A stretch of 64,000 bases of DNA, taken from NCBI GenBank assembly GCA_021234155.1, contig JAJEKV010000511.1:99897-163896 (forward strand), in the 5' to 3' direction. The translations under genes and the position numbers were made by a program. The notes beneath the pieces are model-generated. The model worked only from the letters and a program-made list of their open reading frames with translations. It did no database searches and had not been told where the DNA came from. Origin of the DNA: Isoetes taiwanensis. Its lineage: Eukaryota > Streptophyta > Lycopodiopsida > Isoetales > Isoetaceae. Shown one piece after another: positions 32,396 through 43,981 of this stretch (positions are counted from its first letter, which is position 1; every line of letters starts with the position of its first letter).

Positions 32396-35300
32396 ATGGC
32401 TGCTCCGAAAATCAAATTCGGTTCCGAAAATGATCCGGGCGCGTGCTTTTTGAGATGGCGCTACTGCTTTTTTTTTTTGAATTTTTTGTATGGAATGATC
32501 ATTCAGCTTGTACCTCAAACGAATCGTTCTTTGTACATCACTTTTTTCTCAGATCGCAAAAATTCTCAGTACATCATGATCCTCAATGGATCAATCAGGC
32601 CTGATTTGGATGAGGAAAAGAGACTCAAAGTTTTCCGGGAAATTCAAGCCGAGAGAAGAAGGCAATCAAGACAGCGAAAAAGAGAAAGGGAGAGAGAGAA
32701 AGAAAACTTGCACCCTGAAATTGAACGAGGCCTGAGTGCGAGAAGGCTTCAAGGATTGTCCAAAAAAATGGACGATTATTTCAACGAAATCACAAAGCCT
32801 TTGAAAGAAGGGGATAAAGCAATGGTGGTGCACAGGTTTGTGAAGAGAGTGAAGGCGAAATTGCCACTGGAAGTGGATTTTGTTGATCATGATCAAAGCA
32901 AGATCATGAAGAATGTGATTAAAAATGTTCAGGAGACACTCAATGAACAAAAGAAATTAAGGAAGACAGATGTATTGCAAGCAAGAAAGTCTACTTTGCA
33001 AATGGTATCTTCATCAAAGAAAATCCATCAACCAATCTCGTCAGACGCGTCTCCTTCATATATCTAGAAAATCTGTTGTTGCTGCAACCAGAAGAAGAAT
33101 AATGGCAGACCAAGAATGTGGTCCGTGGTCAATGTTTTCAAGGAAAAAGAGGTGTGATGCATTGAGTGACGAGGTTAGGAATTGTGTTTACAAGTTCTGG
33201 ACAGAAAACACACGAGTTTCACCATACAGGAAGCATGTGAGAAAGTTTGTTACGCAAGAGATGGCGATAAAATTGATCATCCAATACAACCGCTTGAAAT
33301 ATCTCGTGTGATTTCCGCTTAGTATGTTTCTTTCATTTGCATATATCTGTTTCTATATAGATCTTCTTTGTTTGCGTTGCAATTTTACATGAACTTCAAG
33401 AAGGAATTCAATGACATTAAGATTACCCAACAAGACATTTGAATTCTTTGAAGCCATCATTTGTGAGGCGCTTAAATGAAAGAGAAACTTGCTGCTGCCA
33501 ATATCACATGCACTTTGAATATGTGATGCAAGCACTCAACAAAATCAGAACAGATCCAAATGGCGTGCATAAAGATTGCAACTGTACTTGTGCTGTTTGT
33601 GGTGATGGTAACTTTTGTGCAGCCAAGAACCATGTTTATAAATCCACTAGTGATTTTTGGAGGCAAATGATCTGCCCTAAGGATGAAGATGAAGAGTGGC
33701 ACAAACATAATTGTCTGCAGGTGGCATGCAAGGATTGTGGATTGAAAAGGTACTCTTTTTTTAATGTTAAGATGTTTGAACATTCTATTTTGAGTTGTTA
33801 AGATGATTGATGCAACATCTTACAAACAAATTTCGTGGTGGTCTTACAAACAGGTTGCCAATATGTCCAAAGGAGAAGGAGGAGTCTGATTACAAAGTGG
33901 AGTGGAAACAGTTTGAAAAGGTAGTGTATTTGGCATTTGTGCTTAAATGATTTTTGTGCTTGTGATTGTTGTGCTTGTGCTGCAAACTTACAGCTGATCT
34001 TTGTTTTCAAAAAACAGCAAGAGGTTGGTTACATGAAGGAGACCACCAAGAAAAAAATGGCGGAAAGAAACCAAGCAAAGGTAACTAGACTTGCATACAA
34101 GAAAGAGAGCCTGCCCCCAATTCCAAAGAAAGATGCTTCAAGACACCGGTACAATTCATCCCATACAATTATGTTGCACACTGGCAGGCAAAGCAATTCA
34201 GGAAGTGCTTGGATACTTTTCCTGAAGGTGCAGTTGTCTCGGTTATTGATTTTGCTGAAAATTACAGTTTTAAAATTCAGAAAGAGGCACAATCTTGCCA
34301 CTGGCACACAGATCAGGCATCAATTTTGGTTCATATCACATATAGACATGCAACCCGGGATGAGATAGAAGATATGGAAGCTAAGGAAGCAGAGAGAAGG
34401 GAACTAGAGAAGGAAAAGCAGCAAAGAAAGAGGAAGACAACTCAGCAGACCATCAGCCAGTAATGAGAGGAGAATCATAAAGGAAGTACATTTTTATATT
34501 TCAGATGATAGAGATCATAGCAAAGTGAGTTTGTACAACATTGCTTGAAAGTTCATGCAGATCGGCGAAGAGTACAAAATATTTTGTACAACAAACATAT
34601 TTTTGGAGTGATGGTTGCACAAAGACAGGTTCAAAGGAGCAAGACCTTTTTGGTATTTAGGAAGGAACTATGTCAATAGTGAAGGAATTGAGTATGAATG
34701 GAATTTTTTTTGCCGACTCTCATGGGAAAGGAGAACATGATGGACAAGGTGCAATCCTAAAAAGGATTTTGGCAAGAGAACAATTGAAGTATGATTCCTG
34801 GAAAATTGGAGCGTGCCAAAGACGATGTGGATTTCATGAATTGGTATATGATGAACAACCCACCGGACCCAAATATAAGAAGGTAAATTCAATCAAGTAC
34901 CATTGCATTCTTCTTCATTTGAGGTGACATTTTTCTCATTCTATATTGCAGGTTTTTGGCATATTGAACCCGAAAAATGTAGACAAATCTGAAAAGAGGG
35001 AATGGAGATCACTTTGTGGGAGCTCTAAACTTCATTCCATCAGACCATGTGACAAAACAAATCCTCGCAAAAGTTGCCCACAGTGCCTCTCTTGTTTCTG
35101 TTCCTTTTGCTTTCATGGAAAATGGGATGATTGCATGAACAAAGCTCGATTGGGAGCTTGGTCCACAACAGAAACCGAAGTTGAAGAAATCTACGTAAAA
35201 AACAATCACCAACAAAAGCAGTTCAAGATGAAGATGAGGATGAAGAAGAGGATGATGATGAGGCTAATGAATACCTCGATTACGTTCTAGAAGTTGGAGA

Positions 35301-35629
35301 TAACTTTGTTGTAAATGCAGATCCAGAGGATCAAGGAGTTGACTTTTATGTTCTTAGGTGTACGAGAGACTAAACATACATTGTTAGATGCATATGAAGA
35401 CTCATAGGGTTCGTGCATTTGGTGTGGGAGAAGTCATAGTTTCTGGCCACTACTACAAGCAGACAGATGCACTCCACTTTGAGTTATTAGTGGACAAGCC
35501 AGTTGCTAGTGTGTACAGTCACCTTATTAGACAAGTGAAATTTGATATGGAGAGTCTTGGCAACAACAAGTTCAAGATGAGTGAAGAGACATGCCAAAAA
35601 GTGATGGCATCCCTTCCTGTAGAGTGCTA
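32396..35629 (+). pseudogene. DFAENY-type putative transposase gene, multi-exon, frameshifted
   Basis: Blocks in order: a charged coiled N-terminus (AERRRQSRQRKREREREKEN, 32620-32700), RKKRCDALSDEVRNCVYKFW then TENTRVSP (~33150), SLKPSFVRRLNERETCCCQY (~33442), HKDCNCTCAVCGDGNFC, and WHKHNCLQVACKDCGLKR. Introns 33750-33853 and 33921-34017 splice in phase to LPICPKEKEESDYKVEWKQF and QEVGYMKETTKKK. Then come FIPYNYVAHWQAKQFRKCLD, VVSVIDFAENYSF (~34240), a frame change, ADSHGKGEHDGQGAILKR (~34720) and a Cys-rich block with SCFCSFCFHGKWDDC. VGDNFVVNADPEDQGVDFYV and GHYYKQTDALHFELLVDKP follow. From memory this is an unnamed RNase-H-like family in ferns, mosses and some animals; D in DFAENY may be catalytic. 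Frameshifts near 33040, 33430 and 34480-34670 make it inactive as read. Confidence 0.7.
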
Positions 35630-36332
35630 ACACTGCTGACCGTTTTTTCTGCTTCTGCTTCGAAGAGGCAGAAGCACATCATTCACATGTAAAGTGGCTC
35701 ATTCTTTGCTACATTGTTTCTAACAAACCTATTGTTTCTAACAAACCTATCAATGGAAGCTAACAAATTCTTTGTTGCACAAAAATTTGTAGTCCCTGGA
35801 CCGACTTGATCAATGTCTTCTTTCTTTGGTGCTTTGTGCATTTTACGCTTTGTCTGCCGACGTGCTAATTGTTTTCAGAGTTTATGCTTAACTATCATGT
35901 CCCTTCAGGTTTGGTCCTTGGAAACAAATGGTGGAAACTTTTACGCAAGTGTTCAATTGGGGATTTGCTCAAGACAATGCACAAAGTAAATACTCTAAAC
36001 CCTTTTTACATGCATATGTTCAAAGATTGGCTTCATATCTGAGGTTTGTTTGTTTAACCAATTAGGATTTGGACTTCATCTTTGGATCGAGACAAGCATA
36101 GGAGAAACCATTACATTCAAATATAAATTTGGGACAACAATTTTCCAAGTAGAAACTACGCAAGTGCGGGTAAATATTATATTCATTAGATACAAAATTG
36201 TTACAATATATGTACAAAATCAGTACAACTCACTTGTTTGTCATTCTTAGTTACATACAAAAGCCAAGTTACATAAATATTGAAAAGAGTCTATAGACTC
36301 TTATTCTCCTTCGTGAGAATTCATTCTTTGCA
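35630..36332. other. Spacer between the convergent genes
   Basis: Contains TCTGCTTCTGCTTCGAAGAG then GCAGAAGCA near 35648-35677, a small inverted repeat of the AAGCAGA type also present near both composite borders. Otherwise AT-rich without ORFs of note. Confidence 0.45.
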
Positions 36333-36815
36333 TCATTTGAAGTGCCTGTGATCGGCAATAAGAGTAGTATCTTGTGTTTTATCTTCTCTTGCAGGCTCTT
36401 CATCCTGTTCATTGACAAAATCAGTATTATTACCTGCAGGATTGTTATTATTATCTTCATGTACTTTATCTCCCGCCTGCATCAGTATGTTTATACTTAT
36501 ATCATCTATCAAGCCTTGTAGCTTAGACATCTCCCCGGCTACCAACTTGTACTGCTTTCTATTTTCTCCAAAACATGCTCCTTGTGAACCTGTTGCTCAT
36601 CTGTTTCTATGTTGCTATCATTTTTATTATGAGCTGATGCAGCAGTAGTTAGCTCAATTGCTTCCTCAGGCACTGCAACTTCTAGGTTCTGTCAAACCAA
36701 GTAATTCAAATCAAACAACATACAAAAAATGCAACTAAATGAATTGAAAGCAATGACATTACTACAATCACTTCAATAGCATAACAACACAACTAAATGA
36801 AATTAAACAACATAC

Positions 36816-37504
36816 CTTAACAATTTCCTTCATTAACTGAATGCTTTTGAGAATAGCCACTTTCCACCTCGCTAGCTCACTTAGATGGTCAGCCAGAAGC
36901 CTAAGTATGTCGATGTCCTCTTCTTGAACTTTATCTTCAACATACTGCTCGTGCAACCACTTTTGAGGGTTCTTGGCATTGAGCCAAGTTTGCAGAAATG
37001 CAGCTAAGAAATTGAAACCTTTGTCATTGATGTCATTATCAAATTTTTCAATTATGAAGCAAGTGTCTTGTGGGGACAAGAAAGTCTTGTACAATGAGTC
37101 ATCAACTAGCACTACCTCCCCTACATCCTCAAAAGCCTCATACACTTTTACAATTGGCTTCATAAGCACTGGCTTGTTCGGATTCCCTGGAAAATTGAAA
37201 GGCATCACCTCGCACTCTTTCTTACCCCAAATGAACTTGAACCTTCCTATAAAGGAAGGTGGCACTATAACATTTAAAATTTCTATGATGTTGTGCTTCA
37301 TCATAGAAGACCATATGGCTACCTCAAATCTGGCAAAGCACCCTTCTAAAAACCTTATCAGCTCTGGTCTGCACACCACCACTTTCCCCCCTGCATAATG
37401 CTTCTTCAGCCCTGCTGGAATTTTAATTCTGGTTCTGTTTTGGAATGTGCTCACCAGAACTCCATTTAAGTCTAGGATGACAAGTTTTTTCTTTTCTAAG
37501 GGGT
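36816..37504 (-). other. FCP1-like (HAD) domain exon with altered acid residue
   Basis: Exon flanked by TGTTGCAG and GTATGT. FCP1/SCP phosphatases have DxDx(T/V). Here the motif is DLNGV: the nucleophile Asp is kept but the second Asp is Asn. WSS and VDDS, corresponding to the later motifs, are present. Plant FCP1-like proteins with DLNG are known from memory. The domain is therefore possibly a binding module or weak phosphatase. Confidence 0.75.
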
Positions 37505-37863
37505 CTGCAACATTCATAAAACAAAAAACTCAAACATCAACAATTCTGACATCAATTTAACAGTCTTAACAAAAGAAATTAGTTCACAGCTTCAAATTGC
37601 TGTCTTTCAACAAATTAACACAAGTGTCATTTCAAAGTTTTCAAAGTTTTCAAAGAACTTTCAAGTGTTATTTCAAAGTTTTCAGGAACTCAGACACTGA
37701 ACCTGGACACTGACCAGTTAACATTTTGTAAATAACATTCTGAGGATCACCTTTTGGAGGTTGTGTTGGCATCTTCTTAGGGGGCCTACCCTTCTTCTTC
37801 TTCTCCACTGCAGGTGCTTGTACTTGTTCTTCTTCTTCTTCTTTTGCTACATTCTTCCCTTTA

Positions 37864-39677
37864 CTAGTAATGGTGCCCAGCGTTGCTGGGCAAATGTTGG
37901 GAACCTGTCAAGGATGTTGGTCTTTATTGATATGAAGTCATTTCTCACACATGCAAACTTATTAACAATTTGCTATCTTCAAAGCCAGTCTTCGTTTAAC
38001 AATTTGCTATCTTCAAAGCCAGTCTTCGTTATCCCTGCTTCTACTTCCATCATCCACTGTTCAAAGTAAATAACAGAATACCTTTTAAAAACCTTATGAA
38101 TAAGCAAGCAAATCTGCAATGTGCTCTGCTAGCTTCCACCATAATCTGAAGCTTGGCATTGTAGCAGACGTGATCGGCTCCAGGTAACGAAGTTGCTCAA
38201 ACAAAAGAAAGGAAAAAGAAAAGGGCAAGATGAGCATGGACTATTTGGACCGTCGAAATAACTTGTAAGCCAAATCTAGGTGCCCAGCAACGTAACTTGT
38301 AAGCCAAATCTAGGTGCCCAGCGTTGCTGGGCATAACTTGGGGAACCTATAAGTTGGGTCTGTTGTCATTGCCTTTCTTCGACATTGCCTTTTTTATTTC
38401 ATAATCAAGAAGTGAGAATAGAAATATTGAATTGTACACATGCTATTTACAATGTTTAAAGTAAATATTCTAACAATGCAATCACATGTTGTAACATCTA
38501 ATTCACATTGATGCGTAAAGAATTTACATACTACAAATTGGCATCAAATTTACCTGTGACAACTCTGAAGTCCCAATATGACCTTTAAGTTGTGCATGAT
38601 GGAAAGGAAAGTTGTGCATGATGTCTTCCTTTCCAGTTTATCATGAATGAATAAACCCTTTTTTTGTGTGTGTTGTGATGAAATTTAATTTAAATAAATC
38701 CTGTCTGATTGTCTTGGTAGCAAGTTTTCACAAGGATTTACCCTGAAGGAAATCCTTTGTGAATACTGGTGCACCTTTATCTTTTATCGTTGCAGTCTTG
38801 GATGCCCTTTTGGAACCAACGGCATGTAAACCAAGCCGTCCTGCATCTTTCCCAATCTTATCTAGAACCGAAAATTCCTGTGTTATTAGCAATTTCACTT
38901 GTCGGTAGAGGTCTAAGAAGGATTAAGAGTAAACTAAATGCAAAATCTAGGAGCTAGAAGCATCCAATCGGCCTGTTCCTGGTACCCTTAAGCCAGTTTC
39001 GATTTCGGCCTGTTCTTTTCGGAAAACTGCCTTGGTTTGAAACTTAACTTGCAAAAAAAAACAAAATAGAGATGAGGAAGGTGTAGAATTGACAATAATA
39101 ATGCCGATTTGGCCATGCCATAGCCAAGCTAGGCCTGTTCTTGCCAGAAAACCCCATTTGCTTGAAGATTGAGCCTGGAAAATCAAACGGAGGAGGGATT
39201 CGATTAGGCTAGGCCATTGTCGATCCGCCATACTGTAAAAATCGAAGATGAGCTGATCTGCAAGGCCGTGACCCTCCAAAGAAGAGCAAGATTCGCCATA
39301 GCCACGCCCTTTACGTGTCGTGTCGCCACCGCCTGTTCTAACTAAACAATCTGAAGATAGGACCTTTGCTTCTTCGACTTCATGTCGATTCAATTTGTAA
39401 TGGATCAGCTGGACGGAACCCAACGGAAGAAGGTGAAGCCGAAAACAGAGGAAGCGTTGCAGCAGAAAGAAAAAGAACCCTTAGGTTCGAAAATCTGAGC
39501 CAGATAAAAAGGAACCCAGCTCAACTCCGACGGATAGGGTTTGTAAGTGAAGAAGGACTCAACTCCGACGGATAGGGTTAGGGTTTTTTCTGGAATGATC
39601 ACGACCGTCTATTCAAAGAGTTAATGTGGGCCGCCTGATCTAGGGCGCGGTCCATTACACAACATTATAATATAAGA
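37864..39677 (-). mobile_element. 1.8-kb non-autonomous Helitron inserted in an exon
   Basis: On the minus strand it begins TCTTATATTATAATGTT (39677) after an A. It ends with hairpin GCCCAGCAACGCTGGGC, ACCATTA and CTAG (37864) before a T. Excision joins codons GCT GCT GA to T AAA GGG and keeps the reading frame of the host gene. A second identical hairpin with similar flank lies at about 38313-38329, an internal older 3' end or duplication. A minus frame (38947-39423) with an intron-like border holds VKFQTKAVFRKEQAEIETGL, unrecognised. No Rep/helicase. Confidence 0.92.
38272..38345 (-). repeat. Second Helitron-type 3' hairpin with duplicated flank
   Basis: The hairpin GCCCAGCGTTGCTGGGC and a duplicated AACTTGTAAGCCAAATCTAG stretch are seen. 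Compared with the true end at 37864-37900, the sequence beyond the hairpin is also similar (TTGGG...GAACC), but no CTAG/T end follows. Likely a decayed or duplicated terminus. Confidence 0.6.
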
Positions 39678-41732
39678 TCAGCAGCCTTTGTTGCAATGTG
39701 ATCAGCACCACCAGCTTCTTCGTCCAGATCTACAACTTCATCAACCCTGGAGCTTTCTCCTGCAGTTCTACTCCTCAACCTCGACTTTATGGTGCTCACA
39801 ACTGCAGAAGCAGTCTGTTCAGGCTCTTCTTCTTCATCAGTGCTGTCAACCACTAGTGCACGTTTTACTCTCTTTTTGAGCTTTTTCTTACCAATCTGAA
39901 TCAGTAAGGAAACTAGTTAGAATAGACATGAAATAAAGTTTACAAAACAAACACATAAAAACACCAAATGGTTACCTTTTTTAATGCTTCAACTGGCATT
40001 TTGTAACGGGACTTGGTGATGCCACGCCTTTTGTAATGAGGTTTTGGTGATGCCACAATTGCTAGAGTATAATCGGGAACTAATGGAGACTCAAAGAACA
40101 AATTTTGGTGAAGAAGTTATTTGTTTGTAGGGTGAAGCAAAAGCACTACTAGTGCCCGCTCCAAACCCTTCTTGGCTGGTGGCTACCTCAGCTCCATCTT
40201 CAGCTCCAACTTCTAAACCAAGTTCCACAAACAAATCCCTGGGAACTTCCTTTAAGCACCTGAAGCATGCCTTCTTTTCATACAGAAGCATGCAACATGC
40301 CAAGTGATAGGCATGTTCACATGGCAACTTCATACTCAAAGTATATTGTGGATTGAATACCAATCCACATGCAAAGACATGAGTTGTCCATAAAACACGG
40401 CAACCGCTTCTTCATAGTCATGATAGAGATTCTGAAGTGTCCTGGTGCATCAACTCCGCCTAGCGACTTCTAAAATGCACCGCTTTCTTGAAGTCTGAAT
40501 TCTAAAGAGGCTTTTAGCCTTTGCTTCTTCTCCCTTTCGTCTACTGCTTCAACACTTACCTTTGGAAGGCAAGCTTCCAGTTTGGAGCAGAAGTAAAGCT
40601 CTCCACTTATTTTATGCTTCAAATCTGCAATCTGGGTCAAATCTTCATCTGTTTTATCTGCTTTGTCATTCAAAGCAGATAATTCATTCTGTAGTCTACT
40701 CACCTCCTTCTTTGCTATATCAATCATTACTTGCTCCCGTGCTAGGGAGTTGTTGTCAACCTCAATCTTACTAATAATCTTAGCCAAATCTGTTTGACAG
40801 TTATCTAACTCTGTTTCCAACTTCTTGACTTCCTCATCAATCAAAGAAATATTGAAACTACAATTGCAAACAGAAAATTCATTTGACCTGACGATTTCGC
40901 TTTTAATTCCATCTGAGGTGTTCTTCTGCCTGAAGGCTGAGGTGTGCTTTGGCCTGAAGGATGTACGGTTTTCATTTTTTTAACATCTTCTTTCTTTACA
41001 TCCATATCATCCCTTGGTTTTTTTCTCGACCAAACAGTAACCTGTGACTTGTATGCATCCCAATTTATCTTATGACCCTCATGATCTTGCTCTGCACGAC
41101 CACAATGCTCCCAAGCAAATGCCAAAGCAACGAGTTTCCTCAATTCGTTGTTTGGTAATCTTGCTTCAGGATACAGGAACTCGACCAAGTTCTCCAATTG
41201 TTGCTTCAGATGAGTGCGGACAAAATAAATTTTTATTTTGCCTTTTTCTTTAAAGGATTCGAATGGTTCTGTCCATACACTGTTCCAATCTTCTTCAGTC
41301 ACAGTATCCTGCAGCCACTTCAGTTTCTGCTGAGGAATAATCCCTTCTCCGGCCATCGCAAAAGCAGTGAATTAACAAAAAAGCAAGGTATGAAGCAAGC
41401 GCCGGAAGGAAAAAATCTCGGAAAGCAGAGGGTACAATTCGAACTGTAAAATAGGGTATAATCTGCGTATAGCAGATCAATTATCGATTTCAGCGCGAAT
41501 GATTACGGGTCTGACAGCCCAGATCATTGTTTGCGAAAAGGCACGCGGGAATCGAGAAGGTGCGAAGAATAGCTGCTTCGCGTGCTTAATCTGCTTCCGC
41601 TTGTCGCGCTTTTTTGTACCCCAATATCTAACTTAGACCCATAATTATTTAGCAATACTTGCTAACTTACTGGCTTCTATCTGTATATGCGATTGCTAAT
41701 AGAGGGTTCTAAGAAGCTATAGTGTTATTATG

Positions 41733-41805
41733 GGGGTTGTAGCTCAGATGGTAGAGCGCTCGCTTCGCATGCGAGAGGCATTGGGATCGATACCCAACTT
41801 CTCCA
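41733..41805 (+). tRNA. tRNA-Ala(CGC)
   Basis: 73-nt cloverleaf: acceptor GGGGTTG/CTTCTCC, D stem GCTC/GAGC, anticodon stem CTCGC/GCGAG with loop TTCGCAT, T stem TTGGG/CCCAA. G3:U70 and A73, the alanyl identity elements, are present; pairs 5:68 and 6:67 are U-U. Box A (TAGCTCAGATGG) and box B (GGATCGATACC) are present. No TTTT within about 75 bases downstream. Confidence 0.85.
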
Positions 41806-42426
41806 TCTTGGTATCATTACCAATGACATACTGGATTATCTCAAAGAATTTATGGACCATTATTACCACTCACACACGAGAATTTTCCAGAAATTTAGGG
41901 ACCAGAAATTTCTCAGACTCATCAAACAATCTCAAACCATGAGCGTTTTACCTTTCTACTTTTTTTTTCTAGAATAGTTAGAGTGCCCTCCAACTTCGAG
42001 GCATATTTGGTAACTTTTGGCAATATTACTTTTCTGGCTCCTCAAATTCAAAACTTGTCTTCACAACATTGTAGACTAGGATAAGAGGGTTCCAAAGAGA
42101 CCGAATTCGTCTAAATCGGAGTTGGAATTCACAAGTTATGCTCCTTTGAGTTATTATTCAATAATTACTTCTTAACGGTACTGTAGCTTGAAAAATTCAA
42201 GAACAATTCGGATGATCTTGCTTCAAACGGGAAGCATCTTGCTCCCACCTGTATGTTTTGTGAAGGCACTTGTTCGTTCTCCTGGCCATAGAAAACGTCG
42301 TTGCCATTGTAGCCAATAACTCCCTTTTTGGGCATTTTGGTAATTTTAGCAAGGTGTAGGGGCATTCTGGCTTTTTTCCTATGATCTACTTGTTGCTAGA
42401 GTACTTTTGATAATCTTGGTCGTGCC

Positions 42427-42498
42427 GGATCCATGGCGCAATGGTAGCGCGTCTGACTCCAGATCAGAAGGTTGCGTGTTCGATTCACGTTGGGTTCA
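42427..42498 (+). tRNA. tRNA-Trp(CCA)
   Basis: 72-nt cloverleaf with acceptor GGATCCA/TGGGTTC, anticodon loop CTCCAGA, canonical box B GTTCGATTC, and TTTT three bases downstream as a Pol III terminator. Pair 7:66 is A:U where angiosperm genes I remember have G:C. Confidence 0.95.
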
Positions 42499-42716
42499 AT
42501 TTTGTGCGCCAAAATGAGAAGCACTTCTCGTAATTTTTTGTGTTACACTCAGATGATTCAAGCAAGTAGAACACTCATGTTACATTCCAAATGCCCTCGA
42601 TCTCTAGCACAGAGAGTGACACTCCAAGTGCTCTTTAACTCCAATTCAGCAACGCCTTTCTATCTGTATACAGGATCTAGTATTAGGGGGGCTTTAAAAA
42701 GCGAAAAGTCTATTAT

Positions 42717-42789
42717 GGGGTTGTAGCTCAGATGGTAGAGCGCTCGCTTTGCATGCGAGAGGCATTGGGATCGATACCCAACTTCTCCA
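42717..42789 (+). tRNA. tRNA-Ala(TGC)
   Basis: Same body as the CGC copies with loop TTTGCAT. A TTTTT follows four bases after the end. It has the same U-U pairs in the acceptor stem and the same G3:U70. Confidence 0.88.
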
Positions 42790-42985
42790 TTGTTTTTGTG
42801 CATCGTTGTTAAATAGAGATATAAAAGATTCACCAGGAAATGACCTCGAATTGAAATTTAATTAATAACATTGTTAAATAGCGATATAAAAGACTCACCA
42901 GCAAACAACCTTAAATTGGAATTTAAATAATTATTTAGCAATACTTGCTAACTTACTGGCTTCTATCTGTATATGCGATTGCTAA

Positions 42986-43871
42986 GTCTCATTTACCTTC
43001 GTTTGCAACGAATAGAAGGTAAATGAACTTCTAGAGCGAAGGGACACGTGTCCAAGGCAGTTAGCAACTCCCAGCCCCTCGCCCTATTTGTAGTTTGGCT
43101 TAGATAGTGCTCCCATCAGCGCTGTTGTGTGCATCTCCACTGTAGAATCCTTACGAGGCCTCTTCCCCCCACCCTCCCTCTTTTTGTTGCTCGTTTTCTA
43201 CTGATATATTGCCTACCTGCTTCAATTTCCTGTTTGACCTCGCTGGTATGACCTGCTTTAGTTTTTGCTGTTTTGGTGGATTAGGCATATGGAGCCTTGG
43301 TGGTTTATGCCGGTATGGTTTTTGGTCTATGGTTTGGAGCCTTGGTGGCATATACTGATATGGAATTATTGGTTTTCATGGTGGTAGAGCCTTGGTGGCT
43401 TGTTTGAGTTGGAAACCTTGGTGGTAGAGCCTTGGTGGCCTATTTATGGTTGGAAGCCTTGGTGGCTTATTTATGGTTGGAAGCCTTGGTGGCTTTTTTA
43501 TGATCTTAGAGCCTTGGTGGTTTATGTTGGTAACCTTTGGTGCCAGTGGGCCCGGGGTCTTGTCTTACTCGTTTTATTCTTTTGCAGGTTGACGCAGTTG
43601 AGTTTGCGATGGTTGAATGGTGGAACTGCTGCTTACCTTCAAGTCTCTATGTAGCCGGCAAGTCAAATTTGCTTGTGGCTTTCTTCTTTCATAGCTGTAA
43701 ACCCAAAAAGGCCGGTAGGCATGAGGGTTCCTTTTCTTTTCTATTGTGTATATCATCTCTTAGATGGTTGTTTATCTTTAGGGTTTCCTCGAAAACCCGA
43801 AAGGGCGAGGTTTTCATCCCGGAGATAAGCTTCTCTCTTAGAGCATGAGCATGTATCAGCATGTGTTCTGT
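42986..43871. mobile_element. 0.9-kb insertion in an array unit
   Basis: Interrupts GCGATTGCTAATAGAGGG. CTAA is present on both sides, giving a 4-base duplication. It begins with a hairpin (CATTTACCTTC / GAAGGTAAATG) and contains a repeat GAAGCCTTGGTGGCTTATTT at 43280-43530, recalling the CCTTGG part of the 19-bp minisatellite. No TG...CA ends; type unknown. Confidence 0.7.
43280..43530. repeat. GAGCCTTGGTGG minisatellite inside the insertion
   Basis: About nine units of GAGCCTTGGTGG or GAAGCCTTGGTGG with 12-28 bases between them. Confidence 0.75.
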
Positions 43872-43908
43872 CTAATAGAGGGTTCTAAGGAGCTATAGTG
43901 TTATTATG

Positions 43909-43981
43909 GGGGTTGTAGCTCAGATGGTAGAGCGCTCGCTTCGCATGCGAGAGGCATTGGGATCGATACCCAACTTCTCCA
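43909..43981 (+). tRNA. tRNA-Ala(CGC)
   Basis: Identical to the copy at 41733 over all 73 bases. Confidence 0.85.

Larger units (their letters stand above)
36333..41356 (-). pseudogene. Multidomain protein gene: coiled coil, Cys/His cluster, AT-hook and FCP1-like domain
   Basis: Minus-strand order: MAGEGIIPQQKLKWLQDTV (41356, exon end CAG/GTCAAA at 40888), a coiled coil (LIDEEVKKLETELDNCQTDL, 40844-40470), a Cys/His cluster (ACGLVF...LPCEHAYHLACCMLL...KKACFRC, ~40385-40245), KMPVEALKK, then DSTDEEEEPEQ. A Helitron interrupts between ATKAAD and KGKNVAKEEEE. An AT-hook-like KKKKGRPPKK follows. Splice CCAAAAG/GTGATC (37751) to TTGCAG/ACCCC (37504) is in phase and leads to an FCP1/SCP-like HAD domain: VILDLNGVLVS, VAIWSSMMKHNI and VVLVDDSLYKT. 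A last intron (36815-36689) leads to a Glu/Asn-rich tail. One frameshift near 36560; the exon 1-2 junction phase does not fit simply. Probably an element accessory protein; nuclear role inferred. Confidence 0.7.
32290..41620. mobile_element. Proposed ~9.3-kb composite element with two convergent genes
   Basis: The left border cuts the DUF7869-like gene; the right border abuts the first tRNA-array unit (array homology begins near 41640). Inside are only the plus-strand DFAENY gene and the minus-strand multidomain gene, facing each other with tails about 0.7 kb apart, plus a later Helitron. Near both edges is a related stretch (TCTGCTTTTCGTGCTTGATC at 32301 and GCTTCGCGTGCTTAATCTGC at 41574), but in the same orientation. 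I could not define TIRs or a target-site duplication, so the unit is an inference. Confidence 0.5.
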
